Assembly: GCF_003667505.1 (NCBI RefSeq)
Contig: NZ_RCVJ01000054.1
Location: forward strand, 1-64,000
Reading direction: 5' to 3'
From: Micromonospora sp. BL4
GTDB taxonomy: Bacteria > Actinomycetota > Actinomycetes > Mycobacteriales > Micromonosporaceae
Length of the DNA: 64,000 nt
Both the position numbers and the translations under genes were made by a program. Every line of letters begins with the position of its first letter. The first letter of the stretch is position 1. Positions 42,149 through 49,808 of this stretch are shown here, one piece after another. Under the pieces are notes generated by a model. That model did not search any database, was not told the DNA's origin, and saw nothing but the letters and a program-made list of their open reading frames with translations.

Positions 42149-43106
42149 AGCGCTTGCGGTCCCGGAACCAGGCTGCCGCGCCCGGATGGAGCGGGACCGA
42201 CGCGGTGGAGATACCGGTGCGCACGTTGATCCGCCACGCCTCCGGAACGGCTTCGGCGTCGTCGCGGCTGGCCGAGGTGATCGTGCCGGTGTGCGTGAAG
42301 ATCGTGTCGGTGATGGCGTAGACCAGATCCTCGGGCAGGTCGTTGCGCACGAGCAGCACGTTCGGCACGGCGATGGTGCGGGTGGCCGGGACGCCGGCGT
42401 AGGCGGTCGCGGGGATCATCGCCGGAGCGTACGGACCCGGGTACGCCGTGAAGAGCGCGTCCGCCTGCGCGTCCAACGGGATCAGCCGGATCGGGTGCCG
42501 CTGCGCCAGGTCCGTGATGGCGGGTGTCGGGACGCCGGTCAGGGAGAACATCGCGTCGATCCTGCCGTCGCGCAGTGCCGCCGCCGATTCGGCCTGGCTG
42601 AGGTACCGACCGTCGGCGTTCACCGGGCCGAGCTCCAGCACCCGCAGCGACGTGAACTCGGTGCCCGAGTCACGGGCGCCGAGGGATATGCGCCTGCCCT
42701 CGAGGCCCCGGAACTCCCTGATCGCCGAACCGGCCAGGACCACGAGATGCAGGTGACTGTCGTAGAGCCGGCAGATCGCCGAGAGCCCCTCGGGCGCGGT
42801 GCCGTCGGTCGTGATCAGGGCGTCCAGGCTCGTCAGCCCCAGGTGCACCTCTCCGGCCCGCAGCATCCGGATGTTGTCGGTGGACGCCCCGCTCGGCACG
42901 GTGGTCACCGTGGCGCCCGGCACCTGCTCGGAGATGTGTTCGGCCAGCGCGCCACCGATGCGCCGGTATACCGCACCCGCCGGCCCGGTGGCCAGTCGCA
43001 GGTGGACCCGGTCGACCTCGGGCTGCCGGGAGCACCCGACGAGCAACCCGCCGGCGGCCACGAGCGCCGCCCGGCGGCTGAACCGTACCCCCGGGTTCAG
43101 CACCAT
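42147..43106 (-). CDS. TAXI-family solute-binding lipoprotein
   Basis: 319-residue binding protein of the TRAP-associated TAXI family. Signal peptide with RRAALVAAGGLLVGCSRQ (lipobox Cys near 25). Core motifs: LRLATGPAGAVYRRIGGALA, TVPSGASTDNIRMLRAGEVH, GRRISLGARDSGTEFTSLRV. No TRAP membrane genes are nearby, so it is an orphan that may feed a distant transporter or pass ligand information to the adjacent TctE-like kinase. Convergent with the kinase gene. Confidence 0.88.
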   Translation of the reverse strand: MVLNPGVRFSRRAALVAAGGLLVGCSRQPEVDRVHLRLATGPAGAVYRRIGGALAEHISEQVPGATVTTVPSGASTDNIRMLRAGEVHLGLTSLDALITTDGTAPEGLSAICRLYDSHLHLVVLAGSAIREFRGLEGRRISLGARDSGTEFTSLRVLELGPVNADGRYLSQAESAAALRDGRIDAMFSLTGVPTPAITDLAQRHPIRLIPLDAQADALFTAYPGPYAPAMIPATAYAGVPATRTIAVPNVLLVRNDLPEDLVYAITDTIFTHTGTITSASRDDAEAVPEAWRINVRTGISTASVPLHPGAAAWFRDRKR

Positions 43107-43206
43107 GCCGCGATGATACGGACGCCGGCGTCGATGGGTCTTGCCGCGATCACTCGTGCGGCGTAGGAAGAACACCACGCTCCGTCCGCCATCGAAGGAG
43201 ATGCGT

Positions 43207-45243
43207 GTGGCCACCCCCGTACGGCTCCGTCTCGCCGTGTCCGTGCTGGTGACTGTCGGTGCCGTACTGCTCGGCACGGCCGCCGCCGGCGCACCCCCCG
43301 CGATGCCGTCGCAACCGGCCACCCACGGTGGCTGCGACCCGATCGACCCGACCGCGTGCCTGCTGCCCTTCCCGAACGACTACTTCACCGTGCCCGATCG
43401 GGCCACCCGCACCGGCAGGCGCGTGCAACTCGCGCCGTCCTCGATGCCCGCCAACGTGCAGGGCACCCCGATCAACCCGGCCGAGTGGAACCGACAGGAC
43501 GGGTTCAGCCCCGGCTCACCGATCCTGGTACGCGTGCCCCGCCTCGACGCCACGGCCACGGGGATCGCTCCGGTCACCGACATCGGCCGGTCGCTGGCCC
43601 CGGACGCGCCGATCGTGCTGCTCAACACGGCCACCGGCAGGCGCACCCCGTACTGGGCGGAGCTGGACGCGCACGCCGCCGACCAGCCCGACAGCCAGCT
43701 GCTCATCATCCGGCCGGCGGTGGCGCTTGCCGAGGGCACCCGGTACGTGGTGGGCCTGCGTGACATGCGGGACCGGAGCGGGAAGCTGATCCCGGCGCCG
43801 GCCGCGTTCCGCAGGTACGTCACCGGCGCCGGTCTTCACCCCCGGGACCGCCGCACGCCGCAGATCAAGCGGATCCTCGCCAACCTGACCAGGGTCGGCG
43901 TCAAGCGGCACAGCCTCCACCTGGCGTGGGACTTCACGGTGGCCAGCCGGCAGGGCCTCACCGGGCGGATGCTGGCGATCCGCGACACCGCCTTCGCCGC
44001 CCTGGGCGCGGCGGCGCCGTCGATCACCGTCACCCAGGTGACCGACTACCCGCCGGAGCAGGATGCGCGGATTGCTCGGCAGGTGACCGGCACCATCGGC
44101 GTACCGTCCTACCTGACCGGCAGCGGCGAGCCCGGTTCGCGGCTGCACTACGGGCCGGTCGACGGCGACGGGACAGCACCGACGAGGTACTCCCTGCCCA
44201 CTCCGTCCGGCGCGACGCTGCGGGCGGACTTCGTCTGCAACATCCCGCGCAACGCCTCGGCCGCCAATCCGGCGCACCTCTCGCTCTACGGCCACGGCCT
44301 GCTGGGCAGACCGACCGAGATCAACGCCGGCAACGTCAAGACCATGTCGGCCACGTACGACTTCACCTTCTGCGCGACCAGTTGGATCGGCATGGCCGCC
44401 GCCGACGTCCCGTACGTGGCCGGCGCCTTCAGCGACCTCAGCGCCTTTCCCGCAGTGGCGGACCGGCTGCAGCAGAGTTTCCTGAACTTCCTCTTCCTGG
44501 GCCGGGCGATGATCCACCCGAACGGGATCGCCGCCGACCCGGCGTTCCAGAACGCCGACGGGCAACCGCTGATCGACGTGGCCGGCGGGCTGCACTACGA
44601 CGGCAACAGCCAGGGTGGCATCAACGGTGGCGCGCTCACCGCCATCGCCCAGGACTGGACCAGGTCGGTGCTCGGCGTGCCGGCGATGAACTACTCGACG
44701 CTGTTGCAGCGCAGCGTGGACTTCGCTCCCTTCCAGACGATCATGGATGGCTCCTATCCGGACAAGGTCGACCAGCAACTGATCTTCGCGTTGCTGCAGA
44801 TGCTCTGGGACCGGTCCGAGGCCAACGGGTACGCCCAGCACATGACCGACAACCCGTTGCCGCGCACCCCGGCGCATCAGGTGCTGATGCACGTGGCCTT
44901 CGGCGACCACCAGGTCTCCCCCGCGGCGGCCGAGGTGCAGGCGCGCACCATCGGCGCCCGCCTGCACACCCCAGCCCTCGCCGACGGCTGGTCACTCGAC
45001 GTGAAGCCGTACTGGGGAATCGCACCGATCCGGTCGTACCCGTACACCGGCTCGGCGATCGTGATCTGGAACAGCGGTGCGGCGTACGCTCCGCCGACGA
45101 CGAACCTCGCCCCGGCCGGCCCGGAGTACGGCGACGATCCGCACGAGTTCGCGCGCGCCCAGCCCGGAGCGCAGGAGCAGAAGGCGACGTTCCTGCTCAC
45201 CGGCAAGATCATCGACGTCTGCGCGAAAGGACCCTGCCCCTGA
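43207..45243 (+). CDS. Large secreted alpha/beta-hydrolase-like protein
   Basis: About 678 residues, secreted. AAGGAG lies at 43195-43200, so GTG 43207 (six-base spacing) is preferred over ATG 43201, which touches it. Signal peptide: RLAVSVLVTVGAVLLGTAAA, cleavage near AGA. The mature part opens CDPIDPTACLLPFPNDYFTV and includes a segment typical of large bacterial secreted lipase-like proteins; HYDGNSQGGINGGALTAIAQ carries a GNSQGG nucleophile elbow (Ser), and HVAFGDHQVS near the end could carry the catalytic Asp/His. Several Cys pairs support export. Substrate unknown. Confidence 0.75.
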   Translation: MATPVRLRLAVSVLVTVGAVLLGTAAAGAPPAMPSQPATHGGCDPIDPTACLLPFPNDYFTVPDRATRTGRRVQLAPSSMPANVQGTPINPAEWNRQDGFSPGSPILVRVPRLDATATGIAPVTDIGRSLAPDAPIVLLNTATGRRTPYWAELDAHAADQPDSQLLIIRPAVALAEGTRYVVGLRDMRDRSGKLIPAPAAFRRYVTGAGLHPRDRRTPQIKRILANLTRVGVKRHSLHLAWDFTVASRQGLTGRMLAIRDTAFAALGAAAPSITVTQVTDYPPEQDARIARQVTGTIGVPSYLTGSGEPGSRLHYGPVDGDGTAPTRYSLPTPSGATLRADFVCNIPRNASAANPAHLSLYGHGLLGRPTEINAGNVKTMSATYDFTFCATSWIGMAAADVPYVAGAFSDLSAFPAVADRLQQSFLNFLFLGRAMIHPNGIAADPAFQNADGQPLIDVAGGLHYDGNSQGGINGGALTAIAQDWTRSVLGVPAMNYSTLLQRSVDFAPFQTIMDGSYPDKVDQQLIFALLQMLWDRSEANGYAQHMTDNPLPRTPAHQVLMHVAFGDHQVSPAAAEVQARTIGARLHTPALADGWSLDVKPYWGIAPIRSYPYTGSAIVIWNSGAAYAPPTTNLAPAGPEYGDDPHEFARAQPGAQEQKATFLLTGKIIDVCAKGPCP

Positions 45244-45347
45244 CGCGTGCTCGCGGCTCGCACGCGACGACGTCCGGCCCGAATGAGTTCGAGGTAACGG
45301 CTCGCGTCGTCCAAGCGGATCCTCCAGATGCTCCTCCCGGGCGGAGC

Positions 45348-45363
45348 TGTCACCTACGTGACA
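45348..45363. promoter_or_regulatory. Dyad TGTCAC-CTAC-GTGACA
   Basis: Perfect 6+6 inverted repeat in the gap upstream of the secreted protein gene at 45478, about 115 bases from its start. Candidate operator; no regulator assigned. Confidence 0.35.
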
Positions 45364-45477
45364 TCCATCGGCGTACATCTTGCTGCAACCGCCGGGAGGG
45401 TCATCAGGTGTCTTGCCCGTAACACCGCCGACGGTGCGGTACCGCCGGCGGCACCACGGGGATCCGGAGGACCAGAC

Positions 45478-46410
45478 ATGACCACGACCACAACCCGTCG
45501 GCTCGTCGCCGCCGTCCTGGGCGCGGGGGTCGCCCTGTTCGGGACAGCCGTGCCGGCCGCACAAGCCGCCGTCGCGCCGGGCGACACGTCCGTGTCGGTC
45601 GGCCGGCTGGTGCTCGAACCCACCGACCGGGGATACGCCGGCAGCCTGCCGGTGACGGTGACCTACCGGGGCGCGAAGGCCTCCTACCTGAACCTGACCC
45701 TCACCGAGCCGGTACCCGGCGCGTTCGCCGGGCTGACGCCCGCCGACGCGTGCATCTTCGGCAGCCCGCAGCCGCTGCGCACGATCGACTGCCTGGTGCC
45801 CGGCGGCGCGTTGCAGCGCGGCGAGCGGCGCCGGTTCACGGTCGACTTCCGGGTGCTGACCACTCCGCAGGCCCACGCCATGCGCGCCACGGGTGGCCGG
45901 CTGACGGTCGAGACCGGGGACGCGAACCCGGCCAACGACACCAGCGGGTTCGCCACCCTGTTCCGGTCCACCACCGGCTCGCTGCGCAGTCCGCAGCCGT
46001 ACGTCTGGGACACCCAGCCGGACGCGTCGCTGGCGGTCGGGTCCGCCACCCTCTCCCGCCAGGAGGACGGGAGCTGGCTGGGCCGGCTGCCGGTGACCGT
46101 GCGGTCGGCGGGCGACGCGGCGCACGACGCGTACTGGCTGGACCCGAGGCTGCCGGCCGGGGTCAGCCTCGTCGGGATCGAGCCGGAGGAGGCGTGCGCC
46201 GCGAACTGCGCGGTGGCCGGTGGGCGGTTCATGGAGGGTGAGGAGCGCACCGTGGCGCTCCTGCTCCGGGCACCCGCAGAGGTCGCCCCTGGTGACCTCG
46301 GCTCAGGGTCGGTGCGGCTGTACGCGGTGTTCGGCTGGGGCGACGAGCTGACCGACGTCGATCCCAGCGACAACTCCGCCGACTTCCGCGTCACCGCCGT
46401 CGTCGACTGA
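45478..46410 (+). CDS. Secreted protein with two Ig-like repeats, unknown function
   Basis: 310 residues. ATG 45478 preceded by GGAGG eight bases upstream. Signal peptide RRLVAAVLGAGVALFGTAVP, cleavage after AQA. The mature protein is two similar beta-sandwich halves: VSVGRLVLEPTDRGYAGSLP and VGSATLSRQEDGSWLGRLPV; each half has a Cys pair (DACIFG...IDCLVP; EACAANCAV) and they close with GDANPANDTSGFATLF and VDPSDNSADFRVTAVV. It precedes a sigma/partner operon by two bases and may be part of it as a secreted target or sensor. Confidence 0.8.
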   Translation: MTTTTTRRLVAAVLGAGVALFGTAVPAAQAAVAPGDTSVSVGRLVLEPTDRGYAGSLPVTVTYRGAKASYLNLTLTEPVPGAFAGLTPADACIFGSPQPLRTIDCLVPGGALQRGERRRFTVDFRVLTTPQAHAMRATGGRLTVETGDANPANDTSGFATLFRSTTGSLRSPQPYVWDTQPDASLAVGSATLSRQEDGSWLGRLPVTVRSAGDAAHDAYWLDPRLPAGVSLVGIEPEEACAANCAVAGGRFMEGEERTVALLLRAPAEVAPGDLGSGSVRLYAVFGWGDELTDVDPSDNSADFRVTAVVD

Positions 46411-46412
46411 CG

Positions 46413-47045
46413 ATGACGCAGTCAGATGCGCGGCCGTGGGTGACCCCGCGGCCGCGCACTCCCACTCACGTCGCCGCGATGCCTCCGGAACGATTGACGA
46501 TCGAGGTGAGGGCTGCTGTGGAGGAGGATTCCGGTCCCGGCTTCGACGAGGTCTACCGCCACCATTTTCAGCCTCTGGTGGTGCAGCTGTACGCCTTTGT
46601 CGGAGACATGGGCGAGGCACAGGACCTGGTGCAGGAGGCGTTCAGCCGGGCGTGGCCCCGCTGGCATCGGATCGCCCGCTACGACGATCCGGTGGCCTGG
46701 GTCCGCCGGGTGGCGTGGAACGCCGGCGCAAGCCGATGGCGTCGGGTGCGTACCGCCCGGCTGTTCCAGCAGCGGCAGCGGCTGGATGTGGTGGACGGCC
46801 CCGGCCCGGAGCGGGTCGCGCTGACCGCGGCCCTCGGGACGCTCCCGGCCGACCAACGACGCGCGGTCGTGCTCCACTACCTGGCCGAACTCACCGTCAA
46901 CGAAATCGCCGAGGACTGCGGCGTGGCTCCCGGCACGGTCAAGTCCTGGCTGCATCGCGCCCGTGCCGCGCTAGCCACCCGGCTCGCCGACCACGACCCC
47001 CAGGAGCCAGGCGAGCGCCGACCGACCGGAAGGACGGCGGACTGA
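46413..47045 (+). CDS. ECF sigma factor, SigE-like
   Basis: 210 residues. Region 2: FQPLVVQLYAFVGDMGEAQD then LVQEAFSRAWPRW; region 4: LPADQRRAVVLHYLAELTVN then EIAEDCGVAPGTVKSWLHRA. The N-terminus is extended by about 40 residues; a start at an internal ATG 46482 (MPPERLTIEV) is equally possible. It is followed one base later by a membrane protein gene that should be its regulator. Confidence 0.88.
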   Translation: MTQSDARPWVTPRPRTPTHVAAMPPERLTIEVRAAVEEDSGPGFDEVYRHHFQPLVVQLYAFVGDMGEAQDLVQEAFSRAWPRWHRIARYDDPVAWVRRVAWNAGASRWRRVRTARLFQQRQRLDVVDGPGPERVALTAALGTLPADQRRAVVLHYLAELTVNEIAEDCGVAPGTVKSWLHRARAALATRLADHDPQEPGERRPTGRTAD

Positions 47046-47046
47046 G

Positions 47047-47916
47047 ATGAACCATCACGACCAGGGATCGGATCCTCTGGCGGCATCCTTCGCCGAGCTG
47101 CGCTCCGCGAGCCTCCGGCACGTCACCCAGCCCGACCCGGACGAGCCGCGTCGCCGAGCGTACCGCCGGCTGCGCAGACGCATCGCCGTCCCGGGCGTCG
47201 CCGCGGCGGTCGTGATGGCCGCCGGCGCGGTCGGGTTCGTCAGGATCGCGGCCCCTCCGCCCCCGGGGGTCGTCACGGACGACTCCCCCGCCACCGACTT
47301 CCCCTCGGCGTGGCCGAGCACCGGCTCGACCACACCGCCACCCACCCGATCGGCCACCCCGAGCGCCACCCCCTCGGCGACGCCGAGCAGCCCGGCGACC
47401 CCGGCGACCCCAGCGCCGCCGACAAGCGGCACGCCAACGCGATCCGGGTCCAGCCCCGGGGCCACGCCGTCCGCGACCTCGACCCGGGTTCTCGACCTGT
47501 CGATCAAGGCTCCACGGACCCTCACCCTGGAAGTGTCCGGCGACGCCTACGCCGGCTGGCTCGACGTCACCATGGGCAACGCCGGCACCCGGGCGTACGA
47601 CAGTGGCGACCTGATCGTGGTGCTGCCGGTGGAGGCGACGATCGACCTGGACGGCACCGGGATCGGCGGCTGCTTCAACCAGGGGCAGAACGACGACACG
47701 AAGACGATGTTCTGCACCGGCGACGCGCGGATCCCGGCGGGGGGTTCCCGGTCGTACCGGATCGGCGTGCGGGTGGACATCGCGCCGGGCGGGCCGGCGC
47801 GGACGCTCACCGGCTTCGCGCTCACCGTACGGGCGAACGTGCAGGGCGCCTTCCCCGCCGACACCACCCCGGCCGACAACACCGCCCGGACCGATCTCAA
47901 GCTGCCGCCCGGGTGA
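47047..47916 (+). CDS. Membrane protein, probable partner of sigma factor
   Basis: 289 residues. A cytoplasmic N-terminus of about 50 residues (DPLAASFAELRSASLRHVTQ) precedes one membrane helix (IAVPGVAAAVVMAAGAVGFV), then a Pro/Thr/Ser linker (about 80-150) and an extracellular beta-sandwich-like domain (SIKAPRTLTLEVSGDAYAGW; FALTVRANVQGAFPADTTPA). The opening matches membrane partners of SigE-type factors in actinobacteria. The ATPADNTARTDLKLP-type ending resembles the secreted protein at 45478, which suggests all three genes work together. Confidence 0.75.
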   Translation: MNHHDQGSDPLAASFAELRSASLRHVTQPDPDEPRRRAYRRLRRRIAVPGVAAAVVMAAGAVGFVRIAAPPPPGVVTDDSPATDFPSAWPSTGSTTPPPTRSATPSATPSATPSSPATPATPAPPTSGTPTRSGSSPGATPSATSTRVLDLSIKAPRTLTLEVSGDAYAGWLDVTMGNAGTRAYDSGDLIVVLPVEATIDLDGTGIGGCFNQGQNDDTKTMFCTGDARIPAGGSRSYRIGVRVDIAPGGPARTLTGFALTVRANVQGAFPADTTPADNTARTDLKLPPG

Positions 47917-48111
47917 GCCGCCCGCGCGGTCGGATCAGCGGCAGCGCAGGCCGCAACCGGACCGCGCCGGCGGTCAACGGACGCCCTCGAACAGCGAGCG
48001 GCGCCGCCTGCCAGCACTCCGGTTCGGGTGATCGTGCGTATTGTCAGCAGGGTGGTCCGGCCGGGGCGAGGGCCGTTCGCGCCGCTGGGAGCAGGGGAAG
48101 GCGGTCCACGC

Positions 48112-49128
48112 ATGTTCAACACGGCGCGACTGCAGGTGGTGCTGGAGATCGCCCGGCACGGGACCATCGTCGCCGCGGCCGAACAGCTCCGGCTCAGCCC
48201 GTCCGCCGTCTCCCACCAGCTCGCCACGCTGGAGCAGGAGGCCGGGGTCGCGCTGGTGGACCGAGGGCCGCGCAGCCTGCGGCTCACCGTGGCGGGTCAG
48301 CGCCTGGCCGACTACGCACAGCAGATCATCGATCTGATGTCGGCCGCCCGCGACGAGCTGTCGGCCCACGGGGAGGGTCGGCGGGGTCTGCTGCGGATCG
48401 GCTTCTTCGCCACCGCCGGCACGGAGCTGCTGCCGCGCGCCCTGTCCAGCTTCACCGCCGACCACCCTCAGGTCGAGTTGGCGTTGATTCTGGGGCAGCC
48501 GTCCGAGCTGCTCCCCCGCCTCAACCAGGGCGAGCTTGACCTCGTGGTGGTGTTCGACCATCCGCTGAGTCCCGCAGCGGAGATTCCTCCCGCGACGGTC
48601 TCCCCGCTGATGGTCGATCCGCAACTGGTGGTGCTCCCGGCCGGCCACCCGCTTGCCGGGCGGCGGCTGCGGCTCAGCGACCTGGCGGACGAGCCGTGGA
48701 TCACCACGCTCGGTGTGCAGGGCGAGGTCTCCGTGCTGGAGTTGGCCGCGCGCGCCGAAGGGTTCCAGCCCCGGATCCGCTGCCGCAGCGACCACTACGA
48801 GGTGGTGCTGGGCCTGGTCCGGGCCGGTGTCGGCGTCGCGTTGGTGCCGTCGTTGGGTCTACGCGACCCCGGCGAGGTGGCGGTCCAGCCGCTCGATCAC
48901 GCCAACCTGCACCGGGAGATCGGGGTGGCGCTGCGCCCCGGCAACCCGAACCCGGTGGTCGGCAGCTTCGTGGATCGGCTGACCGACGCCGCGTCGGGGC
49001 TCAGTCAGGCGCTGTCGGAGCGGTGGCCGCGCGTGCCGGCGAGCCGGCCGACGGTCGTGCCCCACCGCCGCAGTTCACCCACCGCGGTCCGCTCCGCGCC
49101 GGACGGGAACGCCGCTACCACGGCGTAG
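48112..49128 (+). CDS. LysR-family regulator
   Basis: 338 residues. The N-terminal winged helix is VVLEIARHGTIVAAAEQLRL then SPSAVSHQLATLEQEAGVAL; the rest is a LysR effector domain (GLLRIGFFATAGTELLPRAL; VGVALVPSLGLR). ATG 48112 gives the normal LysR length start; GGGGAAGG lies ten bases upstream. Its 3' end overlaps the convergent serine hydrolase gene by 124 bases, so it is physically tied to the D-aminoacylase operon and is the likely regulator of that operon's promoter at about 54.1 kb. Confidence 0.9.
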   Translation: MFNTARLQVVLEIARHGTIVAAAEQLRLSPSAVSHQLATLEQEAGVALVDRGPRSLRLTVAGQRLADYAQQIIDLMSAARDELSAHGEGRRGLLRIGFFATAGTELLPRALSSFTADHPQVELALILGQPSELLPRLNQGELDLVVVFDHPLSPAAEIPPATVSPLMVDPQLVVLPAGHPLAGRRLRLSDLADEPWITTLGVQGEVSVLELAARAEGFQPRIRCRSDHYEVVLGLVRAGVGVALVPSLGLRDPGEVAVQPLDHANLHREIGVALRPGNPNPVVGSFVDRLTDAASGLSQALSERWPRVPASRPTVVPHRRSSPTAVRSAPDGNAATTA

Positions 49129-49808
49129 ACGACGGTTTGCCGGCCGACGACGATGCCGGCGTCAGCGCGTACACCGGTGTCGGTGCCGGTCTTGTTCAGC
49201 ACCTGGACGCCGCCGGTCGACCAGGGGTCGTGCGGGATGGTGTCGGCGACGAGCGTGCGGTCGGTGTTCCGGGCGAGCCAGCCGCGCAGCAACCCGGACG
49301 CCCGCTGGCCCTGCCAGGTCCCGTTCGCCACGTCGGCGAGGAGGGCGCAGAGGTCGTGGGCTGTGCCGGTCGCGAACGTCGGGGGTACGTCCGGGCCGCG
49401 GGCGGCCCGGATCCGGTCGTGCACGGTGGTGTCCCGAAGGCCGCTGCGGCGAGCCAGCTCCTGGACGGCGTCGAGCGTCACCAACCGCAGCAGGGCGTTG
49501 GTGGCCGCGTTGTCGCTCACCGTGGCGACCGCGGTGGTGAGGTCGGTGACGGTCCACCGTCGCGGCGAGAGCACGCCGAGCAGGCCGGTTCCGCCGAGCG
49601 CCCGGTCGTCGTCGAGCAGGTCGACCGGCTGGTCGGGGGCGAGGGTCCCTTCGGCGAGGCGGCGGGCCACCTCGCCGAGGAGCAGCAGCTTGCCGACGCT
49701 CGCGAGGGGCAGGACCAGGTCCGGGTCGTGTGTGAGGGTCCGCCCGTCGTTCAGCCGTCGCACCATCGCACCGATCCGCGTGGGGGCGGCCGGGCCGTCG
49801 GCGATCAC
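49005..49808 (-). CDS. Penicillin-recognising serine hydrolase, class A beta-lactamase-like
   Basis: 267 residues with the three class A landmarks: Ser37-x-x-Lys40 in ASVGK, Ser97-Asp98-Asn99 in TVSDNAAT, and Lys205-Thr-Gly in LNKTGTDTG. The region where class A enzymes carry the deacylating Glu166 (about 36 residues after SDN, RIRAARGPD) has no Glu, and there is no signal peptide. A cytoplasmic peptidase or esterase on D-amino-acid compounds is more likely than antibiotic resistance. GTG 49808 overlaps the D-aminoacylase stop (GTGA). Last gene of the operon. Confidence 0.85.
   Translation of the reverse strand: MIADGPAAPTRIGAMVRRLNDGRTLTHDPDLVLPLASVGKLLLLGEVARRLAEGTLAPDQPVDLLDDDRALGGTGLLGVLSPRRWTVTDLTTAVATVSDNAATNALLRLVTLDAVQELARRSGLRDTTVHDRIRAARGPDVPPTFATGTAHDLCALLADVANGTWQGQRASGLLRGWLARNTDRTLVADTIPHDPWSTGGVQVLNKTGTDTGVRADAGIVVGRQTVVYAVVAAFPSGAERTAVGELRRWGTTVGRLAGTRGHRSDSA

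Noticed and set aside
49005..49808. Beta-lactam resistance gene
   Set aside because: Motifs are of the penicillin-recognising fold, but the deacylating Glu and an export signal are absent and the gene sits in a metabolic operon.
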